From JANELJ01 sp024511395 (GTDB taxonomy: Bacteria; Pseudomonadota; Gammaproteobacteria; GRL18), in the NCBI GenBank assembly GCA_963681975.1, contig OY820613.1, forward strand, positions 1,984,001-2,048,000: a stretch of 64,000 nucleotides of DNA, given 5' to 3'. Within the stretch, counting starts at the first letter, position 1. Each line of letters opens with the position of its first letter. Shown in pieces: positions 45,800 through 55,018 of the stretch. A program made the translations under genes and the position numbers. The notes under the pieces were generated by a model. The model worked only from the letters and a program-made list of their open reading frames with translations, had not been told where the DNA came from and ran no database searches.

Positions 45800-47297
45800 G
45801 TCTGCCCTGAATAAAACATAGTGCATTGATTTATAAAGAAATATTTCTTGATTATGGGTGTTAAATTTGCAGGTTTTTGGTAAAATAAGCCTTATTACCT
45901 TGCAAATTTCCAGACCAGAATGAAGCCAGAGAAACAGCCAAAAATACCTCACGAAGACCTGTTCAGGATGCGCCTTGAAAACATGCTGGACATAAACCAT
46001 GAGTTGATTAAGTTATCAAAACACATAGATTGGGAAAGTCCTGATAAAGAATGGGGCGCTCTGTTTGTATCCACTAAAGGTGCTCCTGCCATACGCACTC
46101 GATTGATTGCAGGATTGCATTACCTGAAACACCTGCATGATTTATCGGATGAACAGGTAGTAAAAGGCTGGACAGAAAATCCGTACTGGCAGTATTTCTG
46201 TGGTGAAGAATACTTTCAGCATAAAATGCCTATACACCCTGTGACCATGACCAAATGGCGTAACCGGCTGGGTAAATCAGGCAGTGAAAAATTACTGATT
46301 GAAACCATTAAAGCCGGACTAAAGAGTAAAACCATAAAGCCCGGCAGTTTAAAGAAAGTCACGGTAGATACTACCGTACAGGAAAAGAACATCGCTTTTC
46401 CAACCGATTCAAAGCTCCTGAACAAAGCCAGAGAAAACCTGATTAAACTGTCCAAAGAGCACGGTATTAAACTGCGCCAGAACTATAATCGGGTTGGGCC
46501 GCAATATGTACTAATGGCCAGTCGTTATGCTCATGCAAAACAGTTTAAACGCATGAAGAAAATGAACAATAAACTGAAATCCCGTTTAGGTCGTGTTAAA
46601 CGGGATATTGAACGACAACTGCCCAACTATTCTGTTGATATTCAGTCTCTGTTTGAAGTAGCTCTAAAACAGGCTCAGAAACTGATTGAGCAGGAGCAGC
46701 ACAGTAAAAACAAGCTTTACAGTTTACATGCACCGGAAGTCGAGTGTATCAGTAAAGGCAAAGCTCATAAGCCTTATGAATTTGGAGTTAAAACCAGTAT
46801 CGCGGTAACTAACAAGGAAGGCTTTGTTATTGGTGCTCAAAGTTGTCCGGGCAATCCTTATGATGGACATACCTTGCTGCCACAACTGGAACAGATAAAA
46901 CAGTTTACAGCCGTACAACCGGAACACTGCTTTGTTGACCGGGGTTATCGTGGACATGAAGTAAAAGACACTAAAGTTTTTATCTCAGGTCAGAAGCGAG
47001 GCGTTACCCGAAGTATTAAAAAGGCATTAAAACGGCGCAGTGCGATTGAGCCTGAAATTGGTCATATGAAAAACGATGGCCGTTTAGACCGCTGCTACCT
47101 CAAAGGTGCAGTCGGTGATGCCATTAATGTGGTTATGGTAGCCGCTGGACATAACTTAAGAAAGATCCTCAATAAGCTCCGGCTTTTGTGGCTCAAAATT
47201 ATTTCCGGTTTGATGGGGTCTTTTATCAAACCAGGGCAATCAGCTGCTTTAAACCTGGCTTGATGTCAGGCTTAAAACGGTATTATTCAGGTTGAAC
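45800..47297. mobile_element. IS5-like element, copy G (intact; middle of tandem array)
   Basis: 1498 bp. It is bounded on both sides by TACATA (45794-45799 and 47298-47303), which also touch copies F and H directly. The GTCTGCCC end is shared with copies A and H. Confidence 0.93.
45920..47263 (+). CDS. IS5-like DDE transposase, copy G
   Basis: 447 residues, open throughout. Small differences from copy A include HEDLF for QEDLF, RLGKSG for RPGKSG and ENLIKLS for ENLVKLS. The catalytic regions are unchanged. The junction with copy F may place TTGAAC and TAAAAC upstream of it as a hybrid promoter. Confidence 0.92.
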   Translation: MKPEKQPKIPHEDLFRMRLENMLDINHELIKLSKHIDWESPDKEWGALFVSTKGAPAIRTRLIAGLHYLKHLHDLSDEQVVKGWTENPYWQYFCGEEYFQHKMPIHPVTMTKWRNRLGKSGSEKLLIETIKAGLKSKTIKPGSLKKVTVDTTVQEKNIAFPTDSKLLNKARENLIKLSKEHGIKLRQNYNRVGPQYVLMASRYAHAKQFKRMKKMNNKLKSRLGRVKRDIERQLPNYSVDIQSLFEVALKQAQKLIEQEQHSKNKLYSLHAPEVECISKGKAHKPYEFGVKTSIAVTNKEGFVIGAQSCPGNPYDGHTLLPQLEQIKQFTAVQPEHCFVDRGYRGHEVKDTKVFISGQKRGVTRSIKKALKRRSAIEPEIGHMKNDGRLDRCYLKGAVGDAINVVMVAAGHNLRKILNKLRLLWLKIISGLMGSFIKPGQSAALNLA

Positions 47298-47303
47298 TAC
47301 ATA

Positions 47304-48801
47304 GTCTGCCCTGAATAAAACATAGTGCATTGATTTATAAAGAAATATTTCTTGATTATGGGTGTTAAATTTGCAGGTTTTTGGTAAAATAAGCCTTATT
47401 ACCTTGCAAATTTCCAGACCAGAATGAAGCCAAAGAAACAGCCAAAAATACCTCAGGAAGACCTGTTCAGGATGCGCCTTGAAAACATGCTGGACATAAA
47501 CCATGAGTTGATTAAGTTATCAAAACACATAGATTGGGAAAGTCCTGATAAAGAATGGGGCGCTCTGTTTGTATCCACTAAAGGTGCTCCTGCCATACGC
47601 ACTCGATTGATTGCAGGATTGCATTACCTGAAACACCTGCATGATTTATCGGATGAACAGGTAGTAAAAGGCTGGACAGAAAATCCGTACTGGCAGTATT
47701 TCTGTGGTGAAGAATACTTTCAGCATAAAATGCCTATACACCCTGTGACCATGACCAAATGGCGTAACCGGCCGGGTAAATCAGGCAGTGAAAAATTACT
47801 GATTGAAACCATTAAAGCCGGACTAAAGAGTAAAACTATCAAGCCAGGCAGTTTAAAGAAAGTCACGGTAGATACTACCGTACAGGAAAAGAACATCGCT
47901 TTTCCAACCGATTCAAAGCTCCTGAACAAAGTCAGAGAAAACCTGGTTAAACTGTCCAAAGAGCACGGTATTAAACTGCGCCAGAACTATAATCGGGTTG
48001 GGCCGCAATATGTACTAATGGCCAGTCGTTATGCTCATGCAAAACAGTTTAAACGCATGAAGAAAATGAACAATAAACTGAAATCCCGTTTAGGTCGTGT
48101 TAAACGGGATATTGAACGACAACTGCCCAACTATTCTGTTGATATTCAGTCTCTGTTTGAAGTAGCTCTAAAACAGGCTCAGAAACTGATTGAGCAGGAG
48201 CAGCACAGTAAAAACAAGCTTTACAGTTTACATGCACCGGAAGTCGAGTGTATCAGTAAAGGCAAAGCTCATAAGCCTTATGAATTTGGAGTTAAAACCA
48301 GTATCGCGGTAACTAACAAGGAAGGCTTTGTTATTGGTGCTCAAAGTTGTCCGGGCAATCCTTATGATGGACATACCTTGCTGCCACAACTGGAACAGAT
48401 AAAACAGTTTACAGCCGTACAACCGGAACACTGCTTTGTTGACCGGGGTTATCGTGGACATGAAGTAAAAGACACTAAAGTTTTTATCTCAGGTCAGAAG
48501 CGAGGCGTTACCCGAAGTATTAAAAAGGCATTAAAACGGCGCAGTGCGATTGAGCCTGAAATTGGTCATATGAAAAATGATGGCCGTTTAGATCGCTGCT
48601 ACCTCAAAGGTGCAGTCGGTGATGCCATTAATGTGGTTATGGTAGCCGCTGAACATAACTTAAGAAAGATCCTCAATAAGCTCCGACTTTTGTGGCTTAA
48701 AATTATTTCCGGTTTGATGGTATATTTTATCAAACCAGAACAATCAGCCGCTTTAAACCTGGCTTGAAGTCAGGCTTAAAACGGTATTATTCAGGTTAAA
48801 C
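47304..48801. mobile_element. IS5-like element, copy H (intact; last of tandem array)
   Basis: 1498 bp. It starts directly after TACATA and ends GTTTAACCTGAATAA (one change) at 48801. The TATTTA at 48802-48807 matches the TATTTA to the left of copy F, so the three-copy array is framed by one target duplication. Confidence 0.93.
47424..48767 (+). CDS. IS5-like DDE transposase, copy H
   Basis: 447 residues, open throughout. Private changes include NKVRENL, VMVAAEHNLRK and SGLMVYFIKPEQ near the C-terminus. The last of these resembles the end type of copies D, E and F, which suggests exchange between copies. The DDE regions are intact. Confidence 0.92.
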   Translation: MKPKKQPKIPQEDLFRMRLENMLDINHELIKLSKHIDWESPDKEWGALFVSTKGAPAIRTRLIAGLHYLKHLHDLSDEQVVKGWTENPYWQYFCGEEYFQHKMPIHPVTMTKWRNRPGKSGSEKLLIETIKAGLKSKTIKPGSLKKVTVDTTVQEKNIAFPTDSKLLNKVRENLVKLSKEHGIKLRQNYNRVGPQYVLMASRYAHAKQFKRMKKMNNKLKSRLGRVKRDIERQLPNYSVDIQSLFEVALKQAQKLIEQEQHSKNKLYSLHAPEVECISKGKAHKPYEFGVKTSIAVTNKEGFVIGAQSCPGNPYDGHTLLPQLEQIKQFTAVQPEHCFVDRGYRGHEVKDTKVFISGQKRGVTRSIKKALKRRSAIEPEIGHMKNDGRLDRCYLKGAVGDAINVVMVAAEHNLRKILNKLRLLWLKIISGLMVYFIKPEQSAALNLA

Positions 48802-48804
48802 TAT

Positions 48805-49137
48805 TTAACTGATTTCAATTATCCCTAAATTCTTGCTTTGGTTAAAAGCACCTAAAGCAATAATATTATTTCTGATTATTTGTTCTATTTCTTTAATTTT
48901 ACAATTACCCGTTCGTATCCATATTATTTTAGGTGGAAAGCCTTTAAGAAGACTGATTTCATTAAAATCAGAGTCTTTTGTTATAATTGTAAATTCTCCT
49001 TCTTTGGCAAACTCCCAGATAGCTTTATCATCTGCATCATCAAGCTGAACCATCATTACATGAGATGATCCAGGAAAAAGGTCATTTATCCGTGCAACCA
49101 GTTTATGCGAAAGGTTGTTATCAAATAATAACTTCAT
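48805..49137 (-). CDS. DUF5615 PIN-like toxin candidate
   Basis: 110 residues. MKLLFDNNLSHKLVARINDLFPGSSHV and IITKDSDFNEIS are the acidic motifs of the Mut7-C/DUF5615 PIN-like nuclease family. The start overlaps the stop of the DUF433 gene (ATGA). The pairing is a known toxin-antitoxin-like arrangement. The TAA stop lies inside the TATTTA target site of the adjacent IS array, so the array inserted exactly at the gene's end without changing the protein much, if at all. Confidence 0.87.
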   Translation of the reverse strand: MKLLFDNNLSHKLVARINDLFPGSSHVMMVQLDDADDKAIWEFAKEGEFTIITKDSDFNEISLLKGFPPKIIWIRTGNCKIKEIEQIIRNNIIALGAFNQSKNLGIIEIS

Positions 49138-49361
49138 GCACTGAGTCGGGTAGTGATTTTGTCTCTTTGTGCAGCAAATGCTAGGCAGGCAAGGATATCC
49201 TCATGAGTTATTTTGGGAAAATCCTCCATAATCTCCTTTTCACTCATACCATCTGCAAGCATATTTAAAATATCATACACTGTTATTCGCAAGCCACGCA
49301 CACAGGGTTTCCCCGATCTTTTCCCTGCTTCAATGGTAATGTATTTTTTATAATCAATCAT
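49134..49361 (-). CDS. DUF433 antitoxin candidate
   Basis: 75 residues from ATG 49361 (MIDYKKYITIEAGKRSGKPC). GKPCVRGLRITVYDILNMLADGMSEKEIMEDFPKITHEDILACLAFAAQR is the full DUF433 signature with an HTH-like fold. It is paired with and overlaps the DUF5615 gene. As an antitoxin it would bind the PIN-like partner and probably its own promoter; this is by family analogy. Confidence 0.9.
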   Translation of the reverse strand: MIDYKKYITIEAGKRSGKPCVRGLRITVYDILNMLADGMSEKEIMEDFPKITHEDILACLAFAAQRDKITTRLSA

Positions 49362-49413
49362 ATTTTCTACCTGTATCAGTCCTGGGCACATACACAGTCT
49401 CAAGTTTAGCACA

Positions 49414-50883
49414 TTACAGAAAATCCAGAATTTCCTGCTCAATATTTTCCTTGTCAATAATGCTCTTCTGGACAACCTCTTTGGCAAATAAATCACTGAT
49501 AATGGCAGGAATTTCAATTCCCGCTTCCCTGGCTATGGCTTTTAATGCCTGCTCATCACTGGTGCCCTGTTCACCGGTTAAGGCATTGGCAATAGTAGGT
49601 GAAAATTTGGTCCATTCCGCAGTTGAATAGGCAATGGTTTTCAGTGCTTTATCCCGGCAAGTATCATAGGCCTTAAAACAGGTAGCTGTATGGGGATCCA
49701 TTAAATAGCCTTGGGCAAATGCTTCCTTAATATACTGTTTACCTTCTTCATCTTCACAGAAATCCGCTGAAAAAACAGCCTGTAACAGATTAAGTTCTGC
49801 TTCTGTTAGTTCATAATGGTTATCATTATCCAGCTGGAACATCAGTTCTTTGGTACGCTCTGCACCATAGAGATCATACAGCACCCGTTCCACATTGGAG
49901 GATTTTAAAATATCCATGGCCGGCGAACTGGTGGAGACCACTGACATATGTCTCAGGTCATATTTACCTTCCTGAATTAAATGGGTCAGGACATTGTTTT
50001 TATTGGAGGCAATTAAAATTTTTTCTACCGGCAACCCCATTTTCATGGCGTAATAACCGCCCAGAGCATTTCCGAAATTACCGCTAGGTACGTCCAGATA
50101 AACTTTATCACCATACTCAATATCACCGATTCTAACCAGTTCAAGGTAACTGTAAATATGATAAATCAACTGAAAAATAATACGCCCGAAATTAACTGAA
50201 TTGGCAGCAGACAGGTGGATATTTTTTTCTTTTAGGCGGGCTTTAAAACTGGCAGAACCCAGCAGACGTTTTAATGCCGTCTGAGCATCATCAAAATCAC
50301 CGTGAATACCGATGACTTTCAGATTTGGCGCATCTTCAGTCACCATCTGCAGTCTCTGAATATCAGAAGTGCCACCGTCCGGGTACAGGCAGGCCACCTG
50401 CACATTAGCCCGGTTTTTAAAGGTTTCCAGTGCCGCCGGTCCGGTATCACCGCTGGTGGCTGCCATAATCAGGTAGTTTTCATTGCGTTTCTGTGCCAGT
50501 GAAGAGAGCACCACCCCGAAAGGCTGCAGAGCCATATCCTTAAACGCCCGGGTCGGGCCATGATAAAGCTCACTGACATACAGATCATCTTTTACCTTAA
50601 CCAGCGGTACAGGATTCTGCGGATCATCAAAATTATCATATAAAGCCAGAGCTTCATCAATAACCTCTGCTTCTATATCAATTTCAAAGGCATCCAGAAC
50701 GGCTTTAGCCAGTGTTTTATAGGAAGAATTAACATGTTTCTGTAAAAAGCTGTCGCCCAGTTCCGGCAGTTTCTCAGGAACATAGATACCACCATAAGAG
50801 GCAATAGGAGCCAGAATAGCCTGGGAAAAAGACACCTGTAAGGGATATTCGCCGTCATTACCGCGGGTTTCAATAAAATTCAT
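49414..50883 (-). CDS. thrC: Threonine synthase
   Basis: 489 residues. MNFIETRGNDGEYPLQVSFSQAI at the start, then LYHGPTRAFKDMALQ with the pyridoxal phosphate lysine at 115. AATSGDTGPAALE and VPSGNFGNALGGYYAMKMG contact the cofactor phosphate. It converts O-phosphohomoserine to threonine. In gammaproteobacteria it often follows hom; here mfd and other genes lie between. The TATAAT box at 50935-50940 (minus strand) is a likely promoter. Confidence 0.96.
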   Translation of the reverse strand: MNFIETRGNDGEYPLQVSFSQAILAPIASYGGIYVPEKLPELGDSFLQKHVNSSYKTLAKAVLDAFEIDIEAEVIDEALALYDNFDDPQNPVPLVKVKDDLYVSELYHGPTRAFKDMALQPFGVVLSSLAQKRNENYLIMAATSGDTGPAALETFKNRANVQVACLYPDGGTSDIQRLQMVTEDAPNLKVIGIHGDFDDAQTALKRLLGSASFKARLKEKNIHLSAANSVNFGRIIFQLIYHIYSYLELVRIGDIEYGDKVYLDVPSGNFGNALGGYYAMKMGLPVEKILIASNKNNVLTHLIQEGKYDLRHMSVVSTSSPAMDILKSSNVERVLYDLYGAERTKELMFQLDNDNHYELTEAELNLLQAVFSADFCEDEEGKQYIKEAFAQGYLMDPHTATCFKAYDTCRDKALKTIAYSTAEWTKFSPTIANALTGEQGTSDEQALKAIAREAGIEIPAIISDLFAKEVVQKSIIDKENIEQEILDFL

Positions 50884-50934
50884 AGTTAACAGAACCTGAG
50901 TTTTGATTAAAAATCTTTAAATTTAAGAGGGATA

Positions 50935-50988
50935 ATTATAGCGTTTCAGGCAAATAAATTCTCATAATTTTTGTAATTCAGATATAAT
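50935..50988. promoter_or_regulatory. Divergent promoters of thrC and mfd
   Basis: The 140-base gap holds a TATAAT for thrC on the minus strand (50935-50940) and a TATAAT for mfd on the plus strand (50983-50988). The -35 boxes are weak on both sides. No operator-like repeats stand out. Confidence 0.55.
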
Positions 50989-51023
50989 TATGCGTCTTTT
51001 TTTACACTAACTGTCAAAACTAA

Positions 51024-54000
51024 ATGGATAATCTATACTCTCCGTTGTCACCTGAATTTGTATCCAAAACTGCTATAAAAAGCTATTGGGGCAAGCTCTA
51101 CGGCAGTGCCCTCAGCCTGGCGATTGCCCGTCTGGCTGAGCAGTCCGGTCAGTTTCTTACCCTGATCACATCCGACATGCCCTCGGCATCGAAGCTGAAA
51201 TATGAATTGTCCTTTTTTGTCAGTGATAAGGCACTGGAAATATTGACCCTGCCGGACTGGAAAACCCTGCCTTATGATATTTTTTCCCCCCATCAGGACA
51301 TTATTTCTGAACGTCTGTCCACACTGTACCACCTACCCCGCTTAAAACAGGGTATTTTAATACTGCCCTTAAACACCCTGATGCACCGGCTTATGCCGCT
51401 GGATTATATTAATAATAATACCCTGCTGCTGAGCAAGGGCATGACCCTGGATATTGGTGAGTTTCGGCGGGATCTGGAAAAGCGCGGTTATCAATGCGTC
51501 AATAATGTTTATGAACACGGTGAGTTTGCGGTTCGGGGCAGTATTATCGACCTGTTCCCCATGGGCAGCCCGGAACCCTACCGGCTGGATCTGTTTGATG
51601 ATGAAATAGAAACCATTAAAACCTTTGATATTGAAACCCAGCGTTCCATACAGGATATTGAACGTATCAATATGATGCCGGCACGAGAGTTTCCGCTGGA
51701 TAAGGAAAGTATTGAACTGTTCAGAGAACAGTTCCGCAATACTCTGGGCGGTGACTTAACCCAGAGCACAATTTATAATGAAGTCGGCCAAGGCATATCC
51801 CCGGCTGGTATAGAATATTACCTGCCGCTGTTTTTTGAGCAGACTACAACCCTGTTTGACTATCTTCCGCAGCAGTCTGTCATTATTAATTTTGCCGATC
51901 TGGAAACCGTTACTGACAGCTTTATCCATGAAACCGAACAACGTTATGAACAATACCGACATAATACCGCCCGCCCGGTACTGGAGCCTCAGCAGCTTTT
52001 TCTAAAAACCGATGAGCTGTTTGCACACTTTAAAAATTACCCCAGAATCATTGTCCAGTCTTTTGAGTTTCCGCCCAAAGCCGGTGTCTTTAATTTTAAT
52101 AGTGAAAAGCCGCCGGCTTTAACCATTAATACCCAGAAAGACAATCCGCTGGAGCAATTACAGCAGTTTCTTGATACCGCCAGAGAACAAAAACAGAAAG
52201 TTCTGTTCTGTACGGAAACCGCCGGACGGCGTGAAATCCTGTTGGAGTTATTAAAACCTTACAAGATTTATCCCAAAACCCTGCCCGGCTGGTCAAACTT
52301 TTTAAGCAGTAAAAAAAGCCCTGCAGTCTGCACAGCTCCACTGTATGAAGGCCTGTTACTGCCTGATATTGCCGTTATCAGCGAGTCCCAGCTTTACGGT
52401 CAGCAGGTTATGCAGCGCCGTCGCCGTAAGTCCCGCACTCAGGACAGTGATGCCATTATCAATACTCTGGCAGAACTGGAAATTGGTTCCCCGGTTGTTC
52501 ATGAAGACAATGGTGTGGGTTGCTATCTGGGCATGAAAACCCTGACCGTGAATGATGAAACCGCTGAATTTCTGGAACTGGAATACGCCGGAGGAGACAA
52601 GCTTTATGTACCGGTAGCCTCTCTGCATTTAATCAGCCGCTATACCGGTTCCAATCCTGATACTGCACCGCTGCATAAACTGGGCAGCGGACAATGGGAA
52701 AAAGCCAAACGCAAGGCCCGAGAAAAAATTCGGGACGTGGCCGCCGAACTGCTGGAAATTTATGCCGAGCGTGAAGCCCAGCAGGGTTTTGCCTATCGTT
52801 ATAATGAACAGGATTACCTAGCCTTTGCCAGCAGTTTCCCCTTTGAAGAAACCCCGGATCAGCAGGAAGCCATTGATAATATAATAGCCGACATGACCGG
52901 CCCTCGGCCTATGGACAGGCTGGTATGCGGTGATGTGGGGTTTGGTAAAACAGAAGTGGCCATGCGTGCAGCCTTTATTGCTGTTTCCGGCGGTAAACAG
53001 GTGGCTATTCTGGTACCAACCACCCTGCTCAGTCAGCAGCATACAGAAAATTTTCAGAACCGTTTTGCCGAATGGCCAATTAAGATTGCCGGTATATCCC
53101 GTTTTCAGTCTAAAAAAGAACAGGAAGCTATTTTAAAGGGTGTTGCAGACGGCACCATAGATATTGTCATCGGTACCCATAAACTGCTGCAGGAAAACAT
53201 TAAATACAAAGAACTGGGACTGGTTATTATTGATGAAGAACACCGCTTTGGTGTCCACCAGAAAGAACGCTTTAAGCAACTGCGCAGTAAGGTGGATATT
53301 CTAACCATGACTGCCACCCCGATCCCCCGTACTTTAAATATGTCCTTATCCGGTATCCGGGACTTTTCCATTATTGCTACCCCGCCGGCACGACGGCTGT
53401 CCATTAAAACCTTTGTACAAAAATGGAATAACGACATCATCCGTGAAGCCTGTCAGCGGGAAATTATGCATGGCGGCCAGGTGTTTGTACTGCATAATAA
53501 TGTCCAGAGCATTGAGAAAAAAGCCCAGGAACTGTCTGAATTATTACCCGATGCTAAAATTGATATTGCACACGGCCAGATGCGCGAGAAAGAGCTGGAA
53601 CAGATAATGTGTGATTTTTATCACCAGCGTTTTAATATTCTGGTCTGTACCACCATTATTGAAACCGGTATCGATATTCCTACGGCCAATACCATTATTA
53701 TAGAACGGGCCGATCGCTTTGGACTGGCGCAGCTTTATCAGTTAAGAGGCCGGGTGGGACGTTCACACCATAAAGCCTATGCTTATTTAACCGTACCGGA
53801 CAAAAAGCTGATGACCGCCGATGCGATTAAGCGTCTGGAAGCCATTGAATCCATAGAAGATTTAGGTGCCGGCTTTACTCTGGCCACCCATGATCTGGAA
53901 ATACGCGGTTCCGGTGAGTTACTGGGAGAAGATCAAAGCGGCCAGATTCAGGAAATTGGTTTTACTCTGTATTCCGAATTACTGGAACGGGCGGTTAAGT

Positions 54001-54479
54001 CCCTTAAAGAAGGCAAGGATCCAGACATAGAAACCTCAGCGCATCACGGTTCTGAAGTAAATATGCATATTCCGGCGCTAATCCCGGATGACTACCTGCC
54101 GGATATTCATACCCGTCTGGTGATGTATAAGCGCATTGCCAATGCCCGGAATGATATGGAATTAAAGGATATTCAGGTGGAAATGATCGACCGTTTCGGT
54201 CTGCTGACCGAACAGATTAAAAATCTGTTTGCCATTACCTCATTAAAACTCAAGGCTACACCGCTGGATATTTTAAGTATTGATTTCAGCGATCTGGGCG
54301 GGCGCATGGTGTTCAGTGAACAGCCCAATATTGATCCTATGAAAATCATTACTCTGATACAGACTCAGCCGAACCTGTATAAACTTGATGGCAACAGTAA
54401 ATTACGCTTATTAAAGAAAGAAGATAATATTGAAAAGCAGTTTGATTATTTGAATACGTTACTGGATAGTTTTAGTTAA
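51024..54479 (+). CDS. mfd: Transcription-repair coupling factor Mfd
   Basis: 1151 residues, the normal length. The order is the UvrB-homology N-terminus (DWKTLPYDIFSPHQDIISERLSTL), the RNA polymerase interacting domain (GSPVVHEDNGVGCYLGM), and the translocase with Walker A GDVGFGKTEVAMRAAF near 636-643, DEEHRFGV near 736 and MTATPIPRTL. Then come RGRVGRSHHKAYAYL and the TRCF C-terminal domain. It displaces stalled RNA polymerase and recruits UvrA. It overlaps nothing; a DUF2283 gene converges 11 bases downstream. Confidence 0.98.
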   Translation: MDNLYSPLSPEFVSKTAIKSYWGKLYGSALSLAIARLAEQSGQFLTLITSDMPSASKLKYELSFFVSDKALEILTLPDWKTLPYDIFSPHQDIISERLSTLYHLPRLKQGILILPLNTLMHRLMPLDYINNNTLLLSKGMTLDIGEFRRDLEKRGYQCVNNVYEHGEFAVRGSIIDLFPMGSPEPYRLDLFDDEIETIKTFDIETQRSIQDIERINMMPAREFPLDKESIELFREQFRNTLGGDLTQSTIYNEVGQGISPAGIEYYLPLFFEQTTTLFDYLPQQSVIINFADLETVTDSFIHETEQRYEQYRHNTARPVLEPQQLFLKTDELFAHFKNYPRIIVQSFEFPPKAGVFNFNSEKPPALTINTQKDNPLEQLQQFLDTAREQKQKVLFCTETAGRREILLELLKPYKIYPKTLPGWSNFLSSKKSPAVCTAPLYEGLLLPDIAVISESQLYGQQVMQRRRRKSRTQDSDAIINTLAELEIGSPVVHEDNGVGCYLGMKTLTVNDETAEFLELEYAGGDKLYVPVASLHLISRYTGSNPDTAPLHKLGSGQWEKAKRKAREKIRDVAAELLEIYAEREAQQGFAYRYNEQDYLAFASSFPFEETPDQQEAIDNIIADMTGPRPMDRLVCGDVGFGKTEVAMRAAFIAVSGGKQVAILVPTTLLSQQHTENFQNRFAEWPIKIAGISRFQSKKEQEAILKGVADGTIDIVIGTHKLLQENIKYKELGLVIIDEEHRFGVHQKERFKQLRSKVDILTMTATPIPRTLNMSLSGIRDFSIIATPPARRLSIKTFVQKWNNDIIREACQREIMHGGQVFVLHNNVQSIEKKAQELSELLPDAKIDIAHGQMREKELEQIMCDFYHQRFNILVCTTIIETGIDIPTANTIIIERADRFGLAQLYQLRGRVGRSHHKAYAYLTVPDKKLMTADAIKRLEAIESIEDLGAGFTLATHDLEIRGSGELLGEDQSGQIQEIGFTLYSELLERAVKSLKEGKDPDIETSAHHGSEVNMHIPALIPDDYLPDIHTRLVMYKRIANARNDMELKDIQVEMIDRFGLLTEQIKNLFAITSLKLKATPLDILSIDFSDLGGRMVFSEQPNIDPMKIITLIQTQPNLYKLDGNSKLRLLKKEDNIEKQFDYLNTLLDSFS

Positions 54480-54490
54480 ACTACTACAAA

Positions 54491-54721
54491 CTAGGCAACA
54501 TGATCGGTTAAATGCAGTAATTTTGCCTGAGCAGACTCCAGAATTGAGTCTCTCAGAAAAGCACTGGCACCGATAATTTCAACACCTATTAATTCACCTT
54601 TATCATTTAGCTCTGCAGTAATATTAGGACTGATTTCCACACTACCTGTTTCATGATCGTCAGAAATAGAAAGATGTAAAATATCTTCCTCTTTAAAATA
54701 TGTTAATTCCGGCTCTTTCAT
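54491..54721 (-). CDS. DUF2283 family protein
   Basis: 76 residues. YFKEEDILHLSISDDHETGSVEISPNITAELNDKGELIGVEIIGAS is the DUF2283 pattern. The start overlaps the stop of the upstream DUF4258-like gene (ATGA). This kind of pair is found widely in bacterial genomes and is likely a toxin-antitoxin-like unit; that is inference. Confidence 0.87.
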   Translation of the reverse strand: MKEPELTYFKEEDILHLSISDDHETGSVEISPNITAELNDKGELIGVEIIGASAFLRDSILESAQAKLLHLTDHVA

Positions 54722-54990
54722 TTTTTAAACCTGCCACTTTTTACTCTATAATTGATTTGTTGTCGAGTTGTCGCATGAATAGTGATAGGAGTAATCGTAT
54801 CATTCGTATCAATTTCATGCGGAATTATGACTAAAACATCGGAATCTTTACCCACAACAATCCACCTGTCAGTTACAGTATCGAAATACCTTTCATTGCT
54901 GTATCTGATAATGTCTTCAATATTTTCTAAAGTAAATCCTCGAAGCTTTGCCTTATATTTTAAATAATCAGTCCATTTGATTTCAGTCAT
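54718..54990 (-). CDS. DUF4258-like small protein, partner of DUF2283
   Basis: 90 residues. YLKYKAKLRGFTLENIEDIIRYSNERYFDTVTDRWIVVGK and VLVIIPHEIDTNDTITPITIHATTRQQINYRVKSGRF have the RelE/BrnT-like look of DUF4258 proteins. It is coupled to DUF2283 by a 4-base overlap. A toxin role is possible but unproven. Confidence 0.7.
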   Translation of the reverse strand: MTEIKWTDYLKYKAKLRGFTLENIEDIIRYSNERYFDTVTDRWIVVGKDSDVLVIIPHEIDTNDTITPITIHATTRQQINYRVKSGRFKK

Positions 54991-55018
54991 ATTTGATCGG
55001 ATAACTCTTCAGTTGTTT

